DNA from: Candidatus Tagabacteria bacterium CG09_land_8_20_14_0_10_41_14
Lineage (GTDB): Bacteria; Patescibacteriota; Minisyncoccia; JAHISW01; Tagabacteraceae
Reading direction: 5' to 3'
Length of the DNA: 13,166 nt
Assembly: GCA_002774055.1 (NCBI GenBank)
Contig: PEZL01000006.1
Span: forward strand, 1-13,166
The notes beneath the pieces were generated by a model. It was not told the DNA's origin and did no database searches. It saw only the letters and a program-made list of their open reading frames with translations. This document shows positions 5,625 to 12,533 of the stretch, piece by piece; position 1 is the stretch's first letter, and each line of letters begins with the position of its first letter. The position numbers and the translations under genes were made by a program.

Positions 5625-5960
5625 ATGTCTAGTGAATTAAAAAAACGAATAATGAAGAAGGTATACGTTATTTGGTTTATCAGAAAGGTATCTCCGGCCG
5701 TGTTTTTGTACATGCCGTTTTTGGCGACCGTGGCCTTAAGAGAAATCGCCAATGAGTTTTTCGTGGCCAAAATCGTGGATAATTTTTTGTTTTCTTTGAA
5801 TGGCGGTGTTGGGGCAACCATGAATTATCTTGTTTCCGCCCTTGCCAATACTCCGGTTTTGCCGACTTTAGTTATTCTGTTTTCCTTGTCCGGATTCGCG
5901 GCAATTTTGTATAAATTGGCGCAAAAGGTTAAAAGCGCGCGTTTGGTGAAGAGTTACTAA
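5625..5960 (+). CDS. Small membrane protein downstream of the sigma factor
   Basis: A 111-residue protein of no family I can name with confidence. Two hydrophobic stretches (about residues 22-40 and 75-96) suggest two membrane helices with a short basic N-terminus (MSSELKKRIMKK) and a basic tail (KLAQKVKSARLVKSY), both likely cytoplasmic. The linker between the helices carries REIANEFFVAKIVDNF and a Gly-rich turn. The gene follows the ECF sigma by 11 nt, and the pair is closed by the terminator at 5983. By position it could be a membrane-bound partner or anti-sigma factor. However, the cytoplasmic parts are very short for a classical zinc-finger or RsgI-type anti-sigma domain, so this is only a suggestion. 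ATG 5652 is an alternative start. Confidence 0.75.
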   Translation: MSSELKKRIMKKVYVIWFIRKVSPAVFLYMPFLATVALREIANEFFVAKIVDNFLFSLNGGVGATMNYLVSALANTPVLPTLVILFSLSGFAAILYKLAQKVKSARLVKSY

Positions 5961-5982
5961 TTTTTTCTGATTGGATTTTGAG

Positions 5983-6008
5983 GCGGCCCTTTATGGGCCG
6001 CTTTTTTT
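5983..6008 (+). terminator. Strong intrinsic terminator of the efp-sigma operon
   Basis: GCGGCCC (5983-5989) and GGGCCGC (5995-6001) form a perfect 7-bp GC-rich stem with loop TTTAT, followed by seven T (6002-6008). The leuS promoter starts right after it. Confidence 0.95.
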
Positions 6009-6009
6009 G

Positions 6010-6018
6010 TGGTAAAAT
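6010..6018 (+). promoter_or_regulatory. leuS: Extended -10 promoter of leuS
   Basis: TG-G-TAAAAT (6010-6018), an extended -10 element ending 9 nt before the GTG start. Any -35 would lie inside the terminator loop. Predicted transcription start near 6025, leaving 3 nt or fewer of leader. Confidence 0.6.
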
Positions 6019-6027
6019 TTTTTCATT

Positions 6028-8526
6028 GTGGGACAGTATAATTACAAAAAAACAGAAAAAAAGTGGGCTGAAAAATGGGTGAGAGATAAAACTTTTACTC
6101 CTGATTTGTCCGGCGCTAAAAATCCATATTACGCCCTTTTTATGTTTCCTTATCCTTCAGCCGAAGGTTTGCATATCGGTAATTTTTACGCTTTCACTTG
6201 CGTGGATGTGATGGCGAAATATAAAAAACTTCAGGGGTTTGATGTTTTTGAGCCAATTGGTTTTGATGCCTTCGGGCTTCATAGTGAAAACTACGCGTTA
6301 ACAATCGGAGAAACTCCGCGGAAAATGCTAAGGCGAACCGAAGAAAATTTTAGAAAGCAGTTAAAGATGGCCGGTCTTGGCTGTGACTGGACAAGGGAGG
6401 TGGATACCGCTAACCCGAATTATTACAAATGGACGCAGTGGATTTTTACAAAACTTTTTGAGCGAGGTTTGGCCGTGCGAAAAGAATCTTTGGTGCACTG
6501 GTGTCCGGGCTGTAAAACTGTATTGGCCGATGAACAAATTGAAAACGGTGTCTGCGAAAGATGCGGCAGTATCTCGGAAAAGAAAAAAATGAAGCAGTGG
6601 TTTTTTAAAATTACCGATTACGCTCAAAGGATTTTGGACGGCTTGAATGAGATGGATTGGAGCGAAATTACAAAAGCGGCGCAGAAAAACTGGATTGGCA
6701 GGAGCGAGGGAGCGATTATCAAGTTTGAGGTTCAACCTCCAAACATTGATACGTCGGCTCAATTTGGGGAGGTTGAACCTCAATACATTGAGGTTTTTAC
6801 AACGCGGCCGGATACACTTTTTGGGGTGACCTATTTTGTTTTGTCGCCGGAACATAATTTAGTGCGGCAATTTACTACTGACGAACAAAGGGAAGAAGTG
6901 GAAAAATATATAAAAGACACAGCATCTAAATCGGATTTGGATAGAATGGAATCTAAGGAAAAAACAGGGGTGTTTACCGGCGCTTATGTTATAAACCCGG
7001 TTAATAACGAAAAAATTCCCGTGTGGGTGGCGGATTATGTTTTGATGGGTTATGGCACGGGCGCCATTATGGCCGTGCCGGCGCATGATGAAAGAGACTG
7101 GGAATTCGCCAAGAAATATGATTTGCCGATAAAGAAAGTGGTTGAACCGCCCGCCTTGTTACGCATTCCTCGTAATATTGAAGATATTGCTGCCGGCGCG
7201 AAAGAAGAAATTAAAATTGAGGCAGAATACTGGTCCGCGGAAGGAGTTAATATAAATTCTGAATTTTTGAATGGCCTTGCAACAGATGAAGCAAAGAAAA
7301 AAATGACAGAATGGCTGAAAGAGAAAAATTTGGGCAGAGCGAATATTAATTACAAGCTTCGCGACTGGTGTATTTCCAGGCAAAGATATTGGGGGCCGCC
7401 AATACCTGTTATATATTGTGAAAAATGCGGCATTGTTTCTGTTCCTGAAAAAGATTTACCTGTGTTATTGCCTGATTTGGAAAAAGAGTGGGAGCCGGCC
7501 GGTGATGGCAAGGGACCATTATCAAAAGTGGATTCGTTTGTAAAAACTGAATGTCCGAAATGCGGCAAGCCGGCCAAAAGAGAAACCGATGTGATGGATA
7601 ACTTTTTGGATTCTGCTTGGTATTATTATCGTTACTTGTCGCCTGAAAATGGCGAGGAAATTTTTGATAAAAAGATTGGTGATAAATGGCTGCCGGTTGA
7701 TTTTTACGTGGGCGGTAACGAGCACGCGGTGCTTCATTTAATGTATACCCGATTTATTACTATGCTCCTGCGCGATTTGGATGTTGTCGATTTTGACAAT
7801 CCTTTTAAGAGATTTCGGGCAAACGGAATGATTTTAAAAGACGGCAAAAAAATGAGCAAATCAAAAGGTAATGTGGTTAATCCCGAAGAGTATGGTGAAA
7901 AAGTAGGCTACGACGCGTTAAAGTCTTATCTGCTTTTTTTGGGTCCGTTTGAAGAAAACAGGTCTTTTTCAGACGAAGGCATTTTGGGAACGATGAGGTG
8001 GGTCGATAAGATTTACCGGCTAAAAGATAAAGTAAAAGAAAGCGCAAAGGACGGAAATAAAGTTTTAAGAAACTTGCATAAAACAATTAAGCGGGTATCG
8101 GAAGATTTTGAAGGGCAAAAGTATAACACCGCCATCGCGCGTTTGATGGAAATGACTAATGTTTTGTCGGCCGCAGACGAGATTTCCCGAGATACATGGT
8201 TGAAGTTTTTAGCCTTGACTGCTCCTTTTTTGCCCGCTTTGGCGGAAGAAATGTGGGAGAGAGCGGGAAACAAGAGTTCAATTTTCGGACACAAAAATTG
8301 GCCCGAATACGATCTCGGTTTTGTTCGAGAAGATGAGTTTGAATTGGTGGTTCAGGTAAACGGAAAACTTCGGGGCAGTATTACGGCGCCCCGGGGCATA
8401 AATGAAAAAGAGGCAGAAAAGAAAGTGAGAGCGGAGGAGAAGTTTAAGAAATATTTAGAAAACAGGATTATTAAAAAAACTATTTTCGTAAAAAATCGCC
8501 TTATCAATTTTGTAATTGACAAATAG
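6028..8526 (+). CDS. leuS: Leucyl-tRNA synthetase
   Basis: Class I leucyl-tRNA synthetase, 832 residues (E. coli enzyme: 860). It charges tRNA-Leu with leucine in the cytosol. The HIGH motif is HIGN (49-52) and the KMSKS motif is KMSKS (608-612). A zinc knuckle has Cys159, 162, 176 and 179; a second Cys pair set is at 464/467 and 509/512. The CP1 editing domain (about 220-400) keeps TTRPDTLFG (258-266) and VPAHDERD with the conserved Asp354. CISRQRYWG and WYYYRYLSP are also typical. The C-terminal anticodon-binding and Val/Leu C-domain (VQVNGKLRGSI) is complete. The start is GTG 6028, giving the usual N-terminus (YNYKKTEKKWAEKW). An insertion encoding roughly VQPPNIDTSAQFGEVEP contains a paired palindrome. 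Monocistronic, with no clear terminator after it. Confidence 0.98.
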   Translation: MGQYNYKKTEKKWAEKWVRDKTFTPDLSGAKNPYYALFMFPYPSAEGLHIGNFYAFTCVDVMAKYKKLQGFDVFEPIGFDAFGLHSENYALTIGETPRKMLRRTEENFRKQLKMAGLGCDWTREVDTANPNYYKWTQWIFTKLFERGLAVRKESLVHWCPGCKTVLADEQIENGVCERCGSISEKKKMKQWFFKITDYAQRILDGLNEMDWSEITKAAQKNWIGRSEGAIIKFEVQPPNIDTSAQFGEVEPQYIEVFTTRPDTLFGVTYFVLSPEHNLVRQFTTDEQREEVEKYIKDTASKSDLDRMESKEKTGVFTGAYVINPVNNEKIPVWVADYVLMGYGTGAIMAVPAHDERDWEFAKKYDLPIKKVVEPPALLRIPRNIEDIAAGAKEEIKIEAEYWSAEGVNINSEFLNGLATDEAKKKMTEWLKEKNLGRANINYKLRDWCISRQRYWGPPIPVIYCEKCGIVSVPEKDLPVLLPDLEKEWEPAGDGKGPLSKVDSFVKTECPKCGKPAKRETDVMDNFLDSAWYYYRYLSPENGEEIFDKKIGDKWLPVDFYVGGNEHAVLHLMYTRFITMLLRDLDVVDFDNPFKRFRANGMILKDGKKMSKSKGNVVNPEEYGEKVGYDALKSYLLFLGPFEENRSFSDEGILGTMRWVDKIYRLKDKVKESAKDGNKVLRNLHKTIKRVSEDFEGQKYNTAIARLMEMTNVLSAADEISRDTWLKFLALTAPFLPALAEEMWERAGNKSSIFGHKNWPEYDLGFVREDEFELVVQVNGKLRGSITAPRGINEKEAEKKVRAEEKFKKYLENRIIKKTIFVKNRLINFVIDK
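6725..6783. repeat. Palindromic element inside leuS
   Basis: The left arm TTGAGGTTCAACCTCC (6725-6740) is the exact reverse complement of GGAGGTTGAACCTCAA (6768-6783). Each arm is itself a palindrome (GAGGTT-N-AACCTC). The 59-bp unit is read through in frame within the LeuRS editing domain, just before the threonine-rich TTRPDTLFG motif. It adds about 10-15 residues compared with the E. coli enzyme at this point. Confidence 0.75.
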
Positions 8527-8527
8527 C

Positions 8528-8556
8528 TTGACCTTATTTGGGCGTTATGTTATTTT
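8528..8556 (+). promoter_or_regulatory. Promoter of the 8566-12448 operon
   Basis: TTGACC (8528-8533), a 17-nt spacer, and TATTTT (8551-8556), with the extension TG-T directly before the -10. The -10 ends 9 nt before ATG 8566, so the mRNA should be almost leaderless. The -35 begins 2 nt after the leuS stop codon. Confidence 0.7.
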
Positions 8557-8565
8557 TATAAAATC

Positions 8566-9591
8566 ATGCATAATCTAACATTTAACCCGATTTCGGTTAC
8601 AAAAGGTTTTTTAAGAGCTCTTGAAGAAAGGCCTAGAAGTATAATAATTAAAAGGTTTGGCTTGCAGTCTGCTGTTCCTCGTACGCTTGAATCTATCGGC
8701 CAGGAATATGGAATTACCCGCGAAAGAATAAGACAGATTGAGGCTTTTTCTTTAAATAAACTTCGCCAATCGGAGGAATTTTCTTCTTTGGCTGGGATTT
8801 TTGATGAAATTACCGCCGGTTTAGATGCTATGGGAACTTTGGTGGAGCAGCAATATTTTTTGGATTCTTGCGCGGAGCATGATGGTCAAAAACGTCATCT
8901 TTTATTTCTTTTGGTGGTTGGAGAGCCATTTGAACGAATGAAAGAAGATGAGGAGTTTCGGTCTTGCTGGACAACAGATGTGAATAAGGCGAATTCTATC
9001 AAAAAAGCGCTTTCCGCTCTTCATCGTGAAGTAAATGACAAGACCCTGCTCCCCGAAAAAATAATTCTTTCTTCTTTTGGCCGATATCTGGAAGATAATA
9101 TCGGAGAGAATGTGAGCAAAGAAATAGTTAAGGCCTTGCTTAAGGTATCCCGTGTTTTGTCTCCCAACGCTTTGGGTGATTGGGGGCATGCTCGGTCTTC
9201 CTATATAAGGCCGCGCGGTATGAGAGATTACGCTTTTTTAGTGATGAAGAAACATGGTTCACCCATGCACTTTTCAGAAACCGCTTCCGCGATACAAGAA
9301 TTTTTTAACAAGCCTTCACATGTTCAAACCGTTCATAATGAGTTGATAAAGGATGACCGATTTGTATTGGTTGGCCGCGGACTCTACGCTTTGAAGGAGT
9401 GGGGTTATGAAGGCGGCGTGGTGAGGAATGTGATTGAGAAAATTTTGCAAAAAAACGGGCCGCTCTCAAAAGAAGAAATTATCAAAAAAGTTTTGAAAGA
9501 GCGTTATGTTAAAGAAAATACAATTTTAGTAAATCTGCAAAACAAAAAGTTTTTTGGCAAAGACGCTCAGGGCAATTACACGCTTTTATAA
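8566..9591 (+). CDS. DNA-binding regulator: sigma region 4 plus HARE-HTH
   Basis: A 341-residue protein with three DNA-binding-type parts. Residues 22-68 (ERPRSIIIKRFGL..., with TLESIGQEYGITRERIRQIEA) are a textbook sigma-70 region 4 helix-turn-helix. Residues about 80-205 are a helical middle with no motif I recognise. Residues 218-282 (MRDYAFLVMKKHGSPMHFSE, then VHNELIKDDRFVLVGRGLYAL) match the HARE-HTH winged helix found in the RNA polymerase delta subunit and in restriction-linked proteins. Residues 286-339 look like a second winged helix. There is no sigma region 2, so it cannot melt a promoter alone and is more likely a transcription regulator or DNA-binding adaptor. It heads an operon with 2-nt gaps to the membrane protein and the VirD4-like ATPase. 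The start fits the leaderless promoter at 8551. Confidence 0.85.
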   Translation: MHNLTFNPISVTKGFLRALEERPRSIIIKRFGLQSAVPRTLESIGQEYGITRERIRQIEAFSLNKLRQSEEFSSLAGIFDEITAGLDAMGTLVEQQYFLDSCAEHDGQKRHLLFLLVVGEPFERMKEDEEFRSCWTTDVNKANSIKKALSALHREVNDKTLLPEKIILSSFGRYLEDNIGENVSKEIVKALLKVSRVLSPNALGDWGHARSSYIRPRGMRDYAFLVMKKHGSPMHFSETASAIQEFFNKPSHVQTVHNELIKDDRFVLVGRGLYALKEWGYEGGVVRNVIEKILQKNGPLSKEEIIKKVLKERYVKENTILVNLQNKKFFGKDAQGNYTLL

Positions 9592-9593
9592 TA

Positions 9594-10778
9594 ATGAAAT
9601 TTTTGTCTTTCTTTTTTAACAACCCGCTTTTTGAAGGATTCATTTATTGGATTAAAACGCTTTGGTTTTTGTGGGTGCCTTTGTTTTTGATTTTTTTATT
9701 CTGTAAAAGTTGGGTGGCAAGACTGCGCGGCCGTTATCTGAAAAATTTACGCTGGCAGCTTTTGGAAATAAAACTTCCTAGAGAAATTTATAAAAGTCCG
9801 CGCGCCATGGAGGTTGTTCTGAACGCGTTTCATCAGACAAGGGACGGAAATCTTATAAACAAATATTGGGAGGGGTTTCTGCGGGCTTGGTTTAGTTTGG
9901 AAATTGCGGGAATTGACGGTAATGTTCACTTTTTTGTTCGCACTCAAAGATTTTTTAGAAATTTGGTGGAGGCGCAGTTTTACGCCCAGTATCCGGATAT
10001 AGAAATTGTTGAGGTGGAAGATTATACCAGAGCGGCTCATTTTGAAGATATGGAGGAATGGAATATGTGGGGCGCGGAGTTTGGTTTGACCAACGATGAC
10101 GCTTTTCCTATCAGAACTTACACTGATTACGGCTTGCACGAGACGATTACCAAGGAAGAGCAAAAAACCGATCCGCTCACGAGTGTTTTGGAGTTTTTGG
10201 GTTCTTTGAAGCACGGAGAACAGGTTTGGTATCAGTTTATACTCAGAGCGACGAAAAAAGACTGGAAGGCCGAAGGCAAAAAAGCCATCGGCAAAATATT
10301 GGGGGTTAGCCCGGAGGCCAGCCTCGAAGAAAAATCTCAGGCCATGTCCGGCCTTTCTTCCGGGCAAAAAGAAATGATTAAAGCCGTTGAGAGAAATATT
10401 TCTAAACTGGGTTTTGACGTGGTTACCAGAGGTATGTACATTGCCAGGCGGGATGTGTTTGATTTTGTAAACGTGGTTTCTCTCATGGGGGTGATGAAGC
10501 AATATAACGCTTTGGACCTTAATGGTTTTAAACCTGTTAATTCAACGGTGGTGGATTACTTCTTTAAAAAAAGAAGGTCCGCGAGAAAAAAGCGGATTAA
10601 GCTGAATGCCTTTAGGAATAGGGGTTCTTTTTATTACCCTTATGTTTATTCTTCTTTTGTTTTGAACAGCGAAGAATTGGCAACGGTTTATCATTTCCCG
10701 GGCAGGGTCGCGGAAACTCCCACCTTTGGCCGGATAGAGGCAAAGAAAAGTGAACCGCCGGCCAACCTTCCGGTTTAA
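9594..10778 (+). CDS. Membrane-anchored DUF8128-like partner of the ATPase
   Basis: A 394-residue protein with one N-terminal membrane helix (about 15-38, IYWIKTLWFLWVPLFLIFLF) followed by a basic stop-transfer (KSWVARLRGRYLKNLRW) and a large cytoplasmic domain. Sequence blocks such as EIKLPREIYKSPRAMEVVLNAFHQ, FFVRTQRFFRNLVEAQFYAQYPDIEIVEVEDYT and GEQVWYQFILRATKKDWKAEGKKAI resemble the DUF8128-type proteins that in Patescibacteria come directly before a VirD4/TraG-like ATPase; the name is from memory. The ATPase downstream (2-nt gap) lacks its own membrane helices, so this protein probably tethers it to the membrane, acting as the detached N-terminal part of a coupling protein. ATG 9594 begins 2 nt after the previous stop, suggesting translational coupling. 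Confidence 0.8.
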   Translation: MKFLSFFFNNPLFEGFIYWIKTLWFLWVPLFLIFLFCKSWVARLRGRYLKNLRWQLLEIKLPREIYKSPRAMEVVLNAFHQTRDGNLINKYWEGFLRAWFSLEIAGIDGNVHFFVRTQRFFRNLVEAQFYAQYPDIEIVEVEDYTRAAHFEDMEEWNMWGAEFGLTNDDAFPIRTYTDYGLHETITKEEQKTDPLTSVLEFLGSLKHGEQVWYQFILRATKKDWKAEGKKAIGKILGVSPEASLEEKSQAMSGLSSGQKEMIKAVERNISKLGFDVVTRGMYIARRDVFDFVNVVSLMGVMKQYNALDLNGFKPVNSTVVDYFFKKRRSARKKRIKLNAFRNRGSFYYPYVYSSFVLNSEELATVYHFPGRVAETPTFGRIEAKKSEPPANLPV

Positions 10779-10780
10779 TT

Positions 10781-12448
10781 ATGTCTGAAAATAATAAAGT
10801 ATATTTTGCGCAGACGAATTTCCGCAACCAGCGGACGCCTTTTGGTATTAAACAGACAGATCGCACCAAGCATATGTATGTGATCGGGAAAACGGGTATG
10901 GGAAAAACGACTCTTTTGGAAAATATGGCGGTTCAGGATATCAGAAACGGAGAGGGTTTGGGAATTATTGACCCGCATGGCTCTTTCGCGGAAAAAATGC
11001 TGGATTATATTCCCGAAGAACGCGTTAAAGACGTGATATATTTAAATCCCGCGGACACCGATTATCCGATCGCTTTTAATATTATGGAAGATGTAAATCC
11101 GGAACAGCGGCATTTGGTGGCCTCCGGATTGATGGGTGTGTTTAAAAAAATGTGGCCGGATGTTTGGTCTGCCAGAATGGAATATATTTTAAATAATTGT
11201 ATCTTGGCGCTTTTGGAATATCCAAACGCCACGCTCCTGGGCGTAAACAGAATGTTGGCCGATAAAGAATATCGCAAAGAGGTAGTATCTAACGTGCAAG
11301 ATCCCGTTATAAAAGCGTTTTGGGAACAGGAATTCGCAAAATATACCGAAAGGTTCGCCGCAGAGGCCACGCCTGCAATTCAGAATAAGGTGGGCCAGTT
11401 TACCTCCAATCCCGTTATAAGAAACATTATTGGTCAACCGAAATCCAGTTTTGATTTCAGAAAGGTGATGGACGAAAGAAAGATCGTTATTATGAATCTT
11501 TCCAAGGGTAAAATCGGCGAATTGAACTCTCAACTTATTGGCGCCATGCTTATCACGAAAATTTATCTGGCAGCCATGAGCCGCGCTTTAAACACAGCTC
11601 AGGAGTTTCCCGATTTTTATCTCTATGTTGATGAATTTCAGAATTTTGCCACCGAATCTTTCAGGGACATTCTTTCTGAAGCAAGAAAATACGGACTCGC
11701 TTTGATTTTGGCGCATCAGTATATCACGCAAATGGAGGAAAGCGTCCGGGACGCGGTTTTTGGCAATGTGGGAACTCATCTTGTTTTCAGGGTCGGCCCG
11801 GCCGACGCGGAGGTTTTAGAAAAAGAATTCGCGCCGGAATTTATGGCCGATGACATCGTTAATTTGGGTTTTGCCAGTATTTATTTAAAGCTTTCCATAG
11901 ATGGCGTTCCCTCGCGGCCTTTTTCCGCCGGCACTCTCCCGCCAATAGAAAGAGCGTCGGAATCTAAGAGAGGGGAAGTTCTTGAGTTTTCCAGAAAAAT
12001 TTACTGCGGAATAAAAGAAGAAGTGGAAAACCAGATAGGTAAATGGCATAAACCGATTTCGTCTGCCGGGGTTTTGGACAACAAAAAAAAGCCCGAAGAT
12101 GCAGAAAAGGAATCGCCGCAGTTGTTTGAGGCGGCCTGTTCTGTGTGCGGTAAAAAAATTCTGGTGCCATTTAAGCCCGACGGCAAAAGACCTATTTTTT
12201 GCCAGAAACACCGTTCTTATCTGTTTGACGACGAGATAAAACAAGAGAAGGAAGAGGGTCTTTCCTTGCGTAATTTAAGCCAAAGAACCACTCAGTTTAG
12301 AAAAGAACCACACGTTCGTAAAAGCAAATCAACCCCGGATTTTAAGGGACTGAGAGAACTTTTGGAAGAAGCCGGTGTTAAAAAATCCAACAACGAAGAA
12401 CAGAAAAAAGAAAAAAAATTAAACTCCGGTGAAAGTATAAAGTTTTAA
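10781..12448 (+). CDS. VirD4/HerA-type ATPase with a C-terminal zinc finger
   Basis: A 555-residue AAA-like motor of the FtsK/HerA/VirD4 superfamily, of the kind that feeds DNA or protein to type IV secretion channels. Walker A is GKTGMGKTT (36-44) and Walker B is YLYVDEFQNF with Asp284 and Glu285. ALILAHQYITQM is the usual sensor strand, and FASIYLKLSIDGVPSRPFSAGTLPP ends the core near residue 390. There are no membrane helices. After a linker, CSVC-x17-CQKH (Cys453, 456, 474, His477), containing VPFKPDGKRPIFC, matches the CxxC-x17-CxxC zinc finger common as a separate small protein in CPR bacteria, with the last Cys replaced by His. The tail is Lys/Ser-rich and disordered-looking. Begins 2 nt after the DUF8128-like gene. 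No VirB4, relaxase or pilin gene is in the window. Confidence 0.93.
   Translation: MSENNKVYFAQTNFRNQRTPFGIKQTDRTKHMYVIGKTGMGKTTLLENMAVQDIRNGEGLGIIDPHGSFAEKMLDYIPEERVKDVIYLNPADTDYPIAFNIMEDVNPEQRHLVASGLMGVFKKMWPDVWSARMEYILNNCILALLEYPNATLLGVNRMLADKEYRKEVVSNVQDPVIKAFWEQEFAKYTERFAAEATPAIQNKVGQFTSNPVIRNIIGQPKSSFDFRKVMDERKIVIMNLSKGKIGELNSQLIGAMLITKIYLAAMSRALNTAQEFPDFYLYVDEFQNFATESFRDILSEARKYGLALILAHQYITQMEESVRDAVFGNVGTHLVFRVGPADAEVLEKEFAPEFMADDIVNLGFASIYLKLSIDGVPSRPFSAGTLPPIERASESKRGEVLEFSRKIYCGIKEEVENQIGKWHKPISSAGVLDNKKKPEDAEKESPQLFEAACSVCGKKILVPFKPDGKRPIFCQKHRSYLFDDEIKQEKEEGLSLRNLSQRTTQFRKEPHVRKSKSTPDFKGLRELLEEAGVKKSNNEEQKKEKKLNSGESIKF
12137..12211 (+). other. Fused CxxC-x17-CxxH zinc finger module
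   Basis: Codons 453-477 of the ATPase gene. The spacing between the Cys pair and the third Cys is exactly 17 residues, and the VPFKP...RPIFC core matches the stand-alone finger. The fourth ligand is His477. Confidence 0.75.
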
Positions 12449-12483
12449 GGGCGAAAAATTGTAGGCAGACAAGTTTGTAAGGA

Positions 12484-12492
12484 TGTTATAAA
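12484..12492 (+). promoter_or_regulatory. Possible extended -10 promoter for the lamin-tail gene
   Basis: TG-T-TATAAA (12484-12492) in the 85-bp gap between the ATPase stop and ATG 12534. The transcript would have a leader of about 35 nt. No good -35 lies at 17 nt. A TTGATT at 12500 has no convincing -10 partner. Confidence 0.4.
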
Positions 12493-12533
12493 TTGGGAGT
12501 TGATTAATTTCTTATATTTGTTAGCCTAATTTC

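Noticed and set aside
9747..10502. Antisense open frame of 251 codons opposite the DUF8128-like gene
   Set aside because: The sense frame has a coherent protein with a membrane helix and operon context; the antisense product lacks any recognisable domain or start signals.
9594..12448. A complete type IV secretion or conjugation locus
   Set aside because: Only the coupling-type ATPase and its partner are present; there is no VirB4, VirB6, pilin or relaxase in the window.
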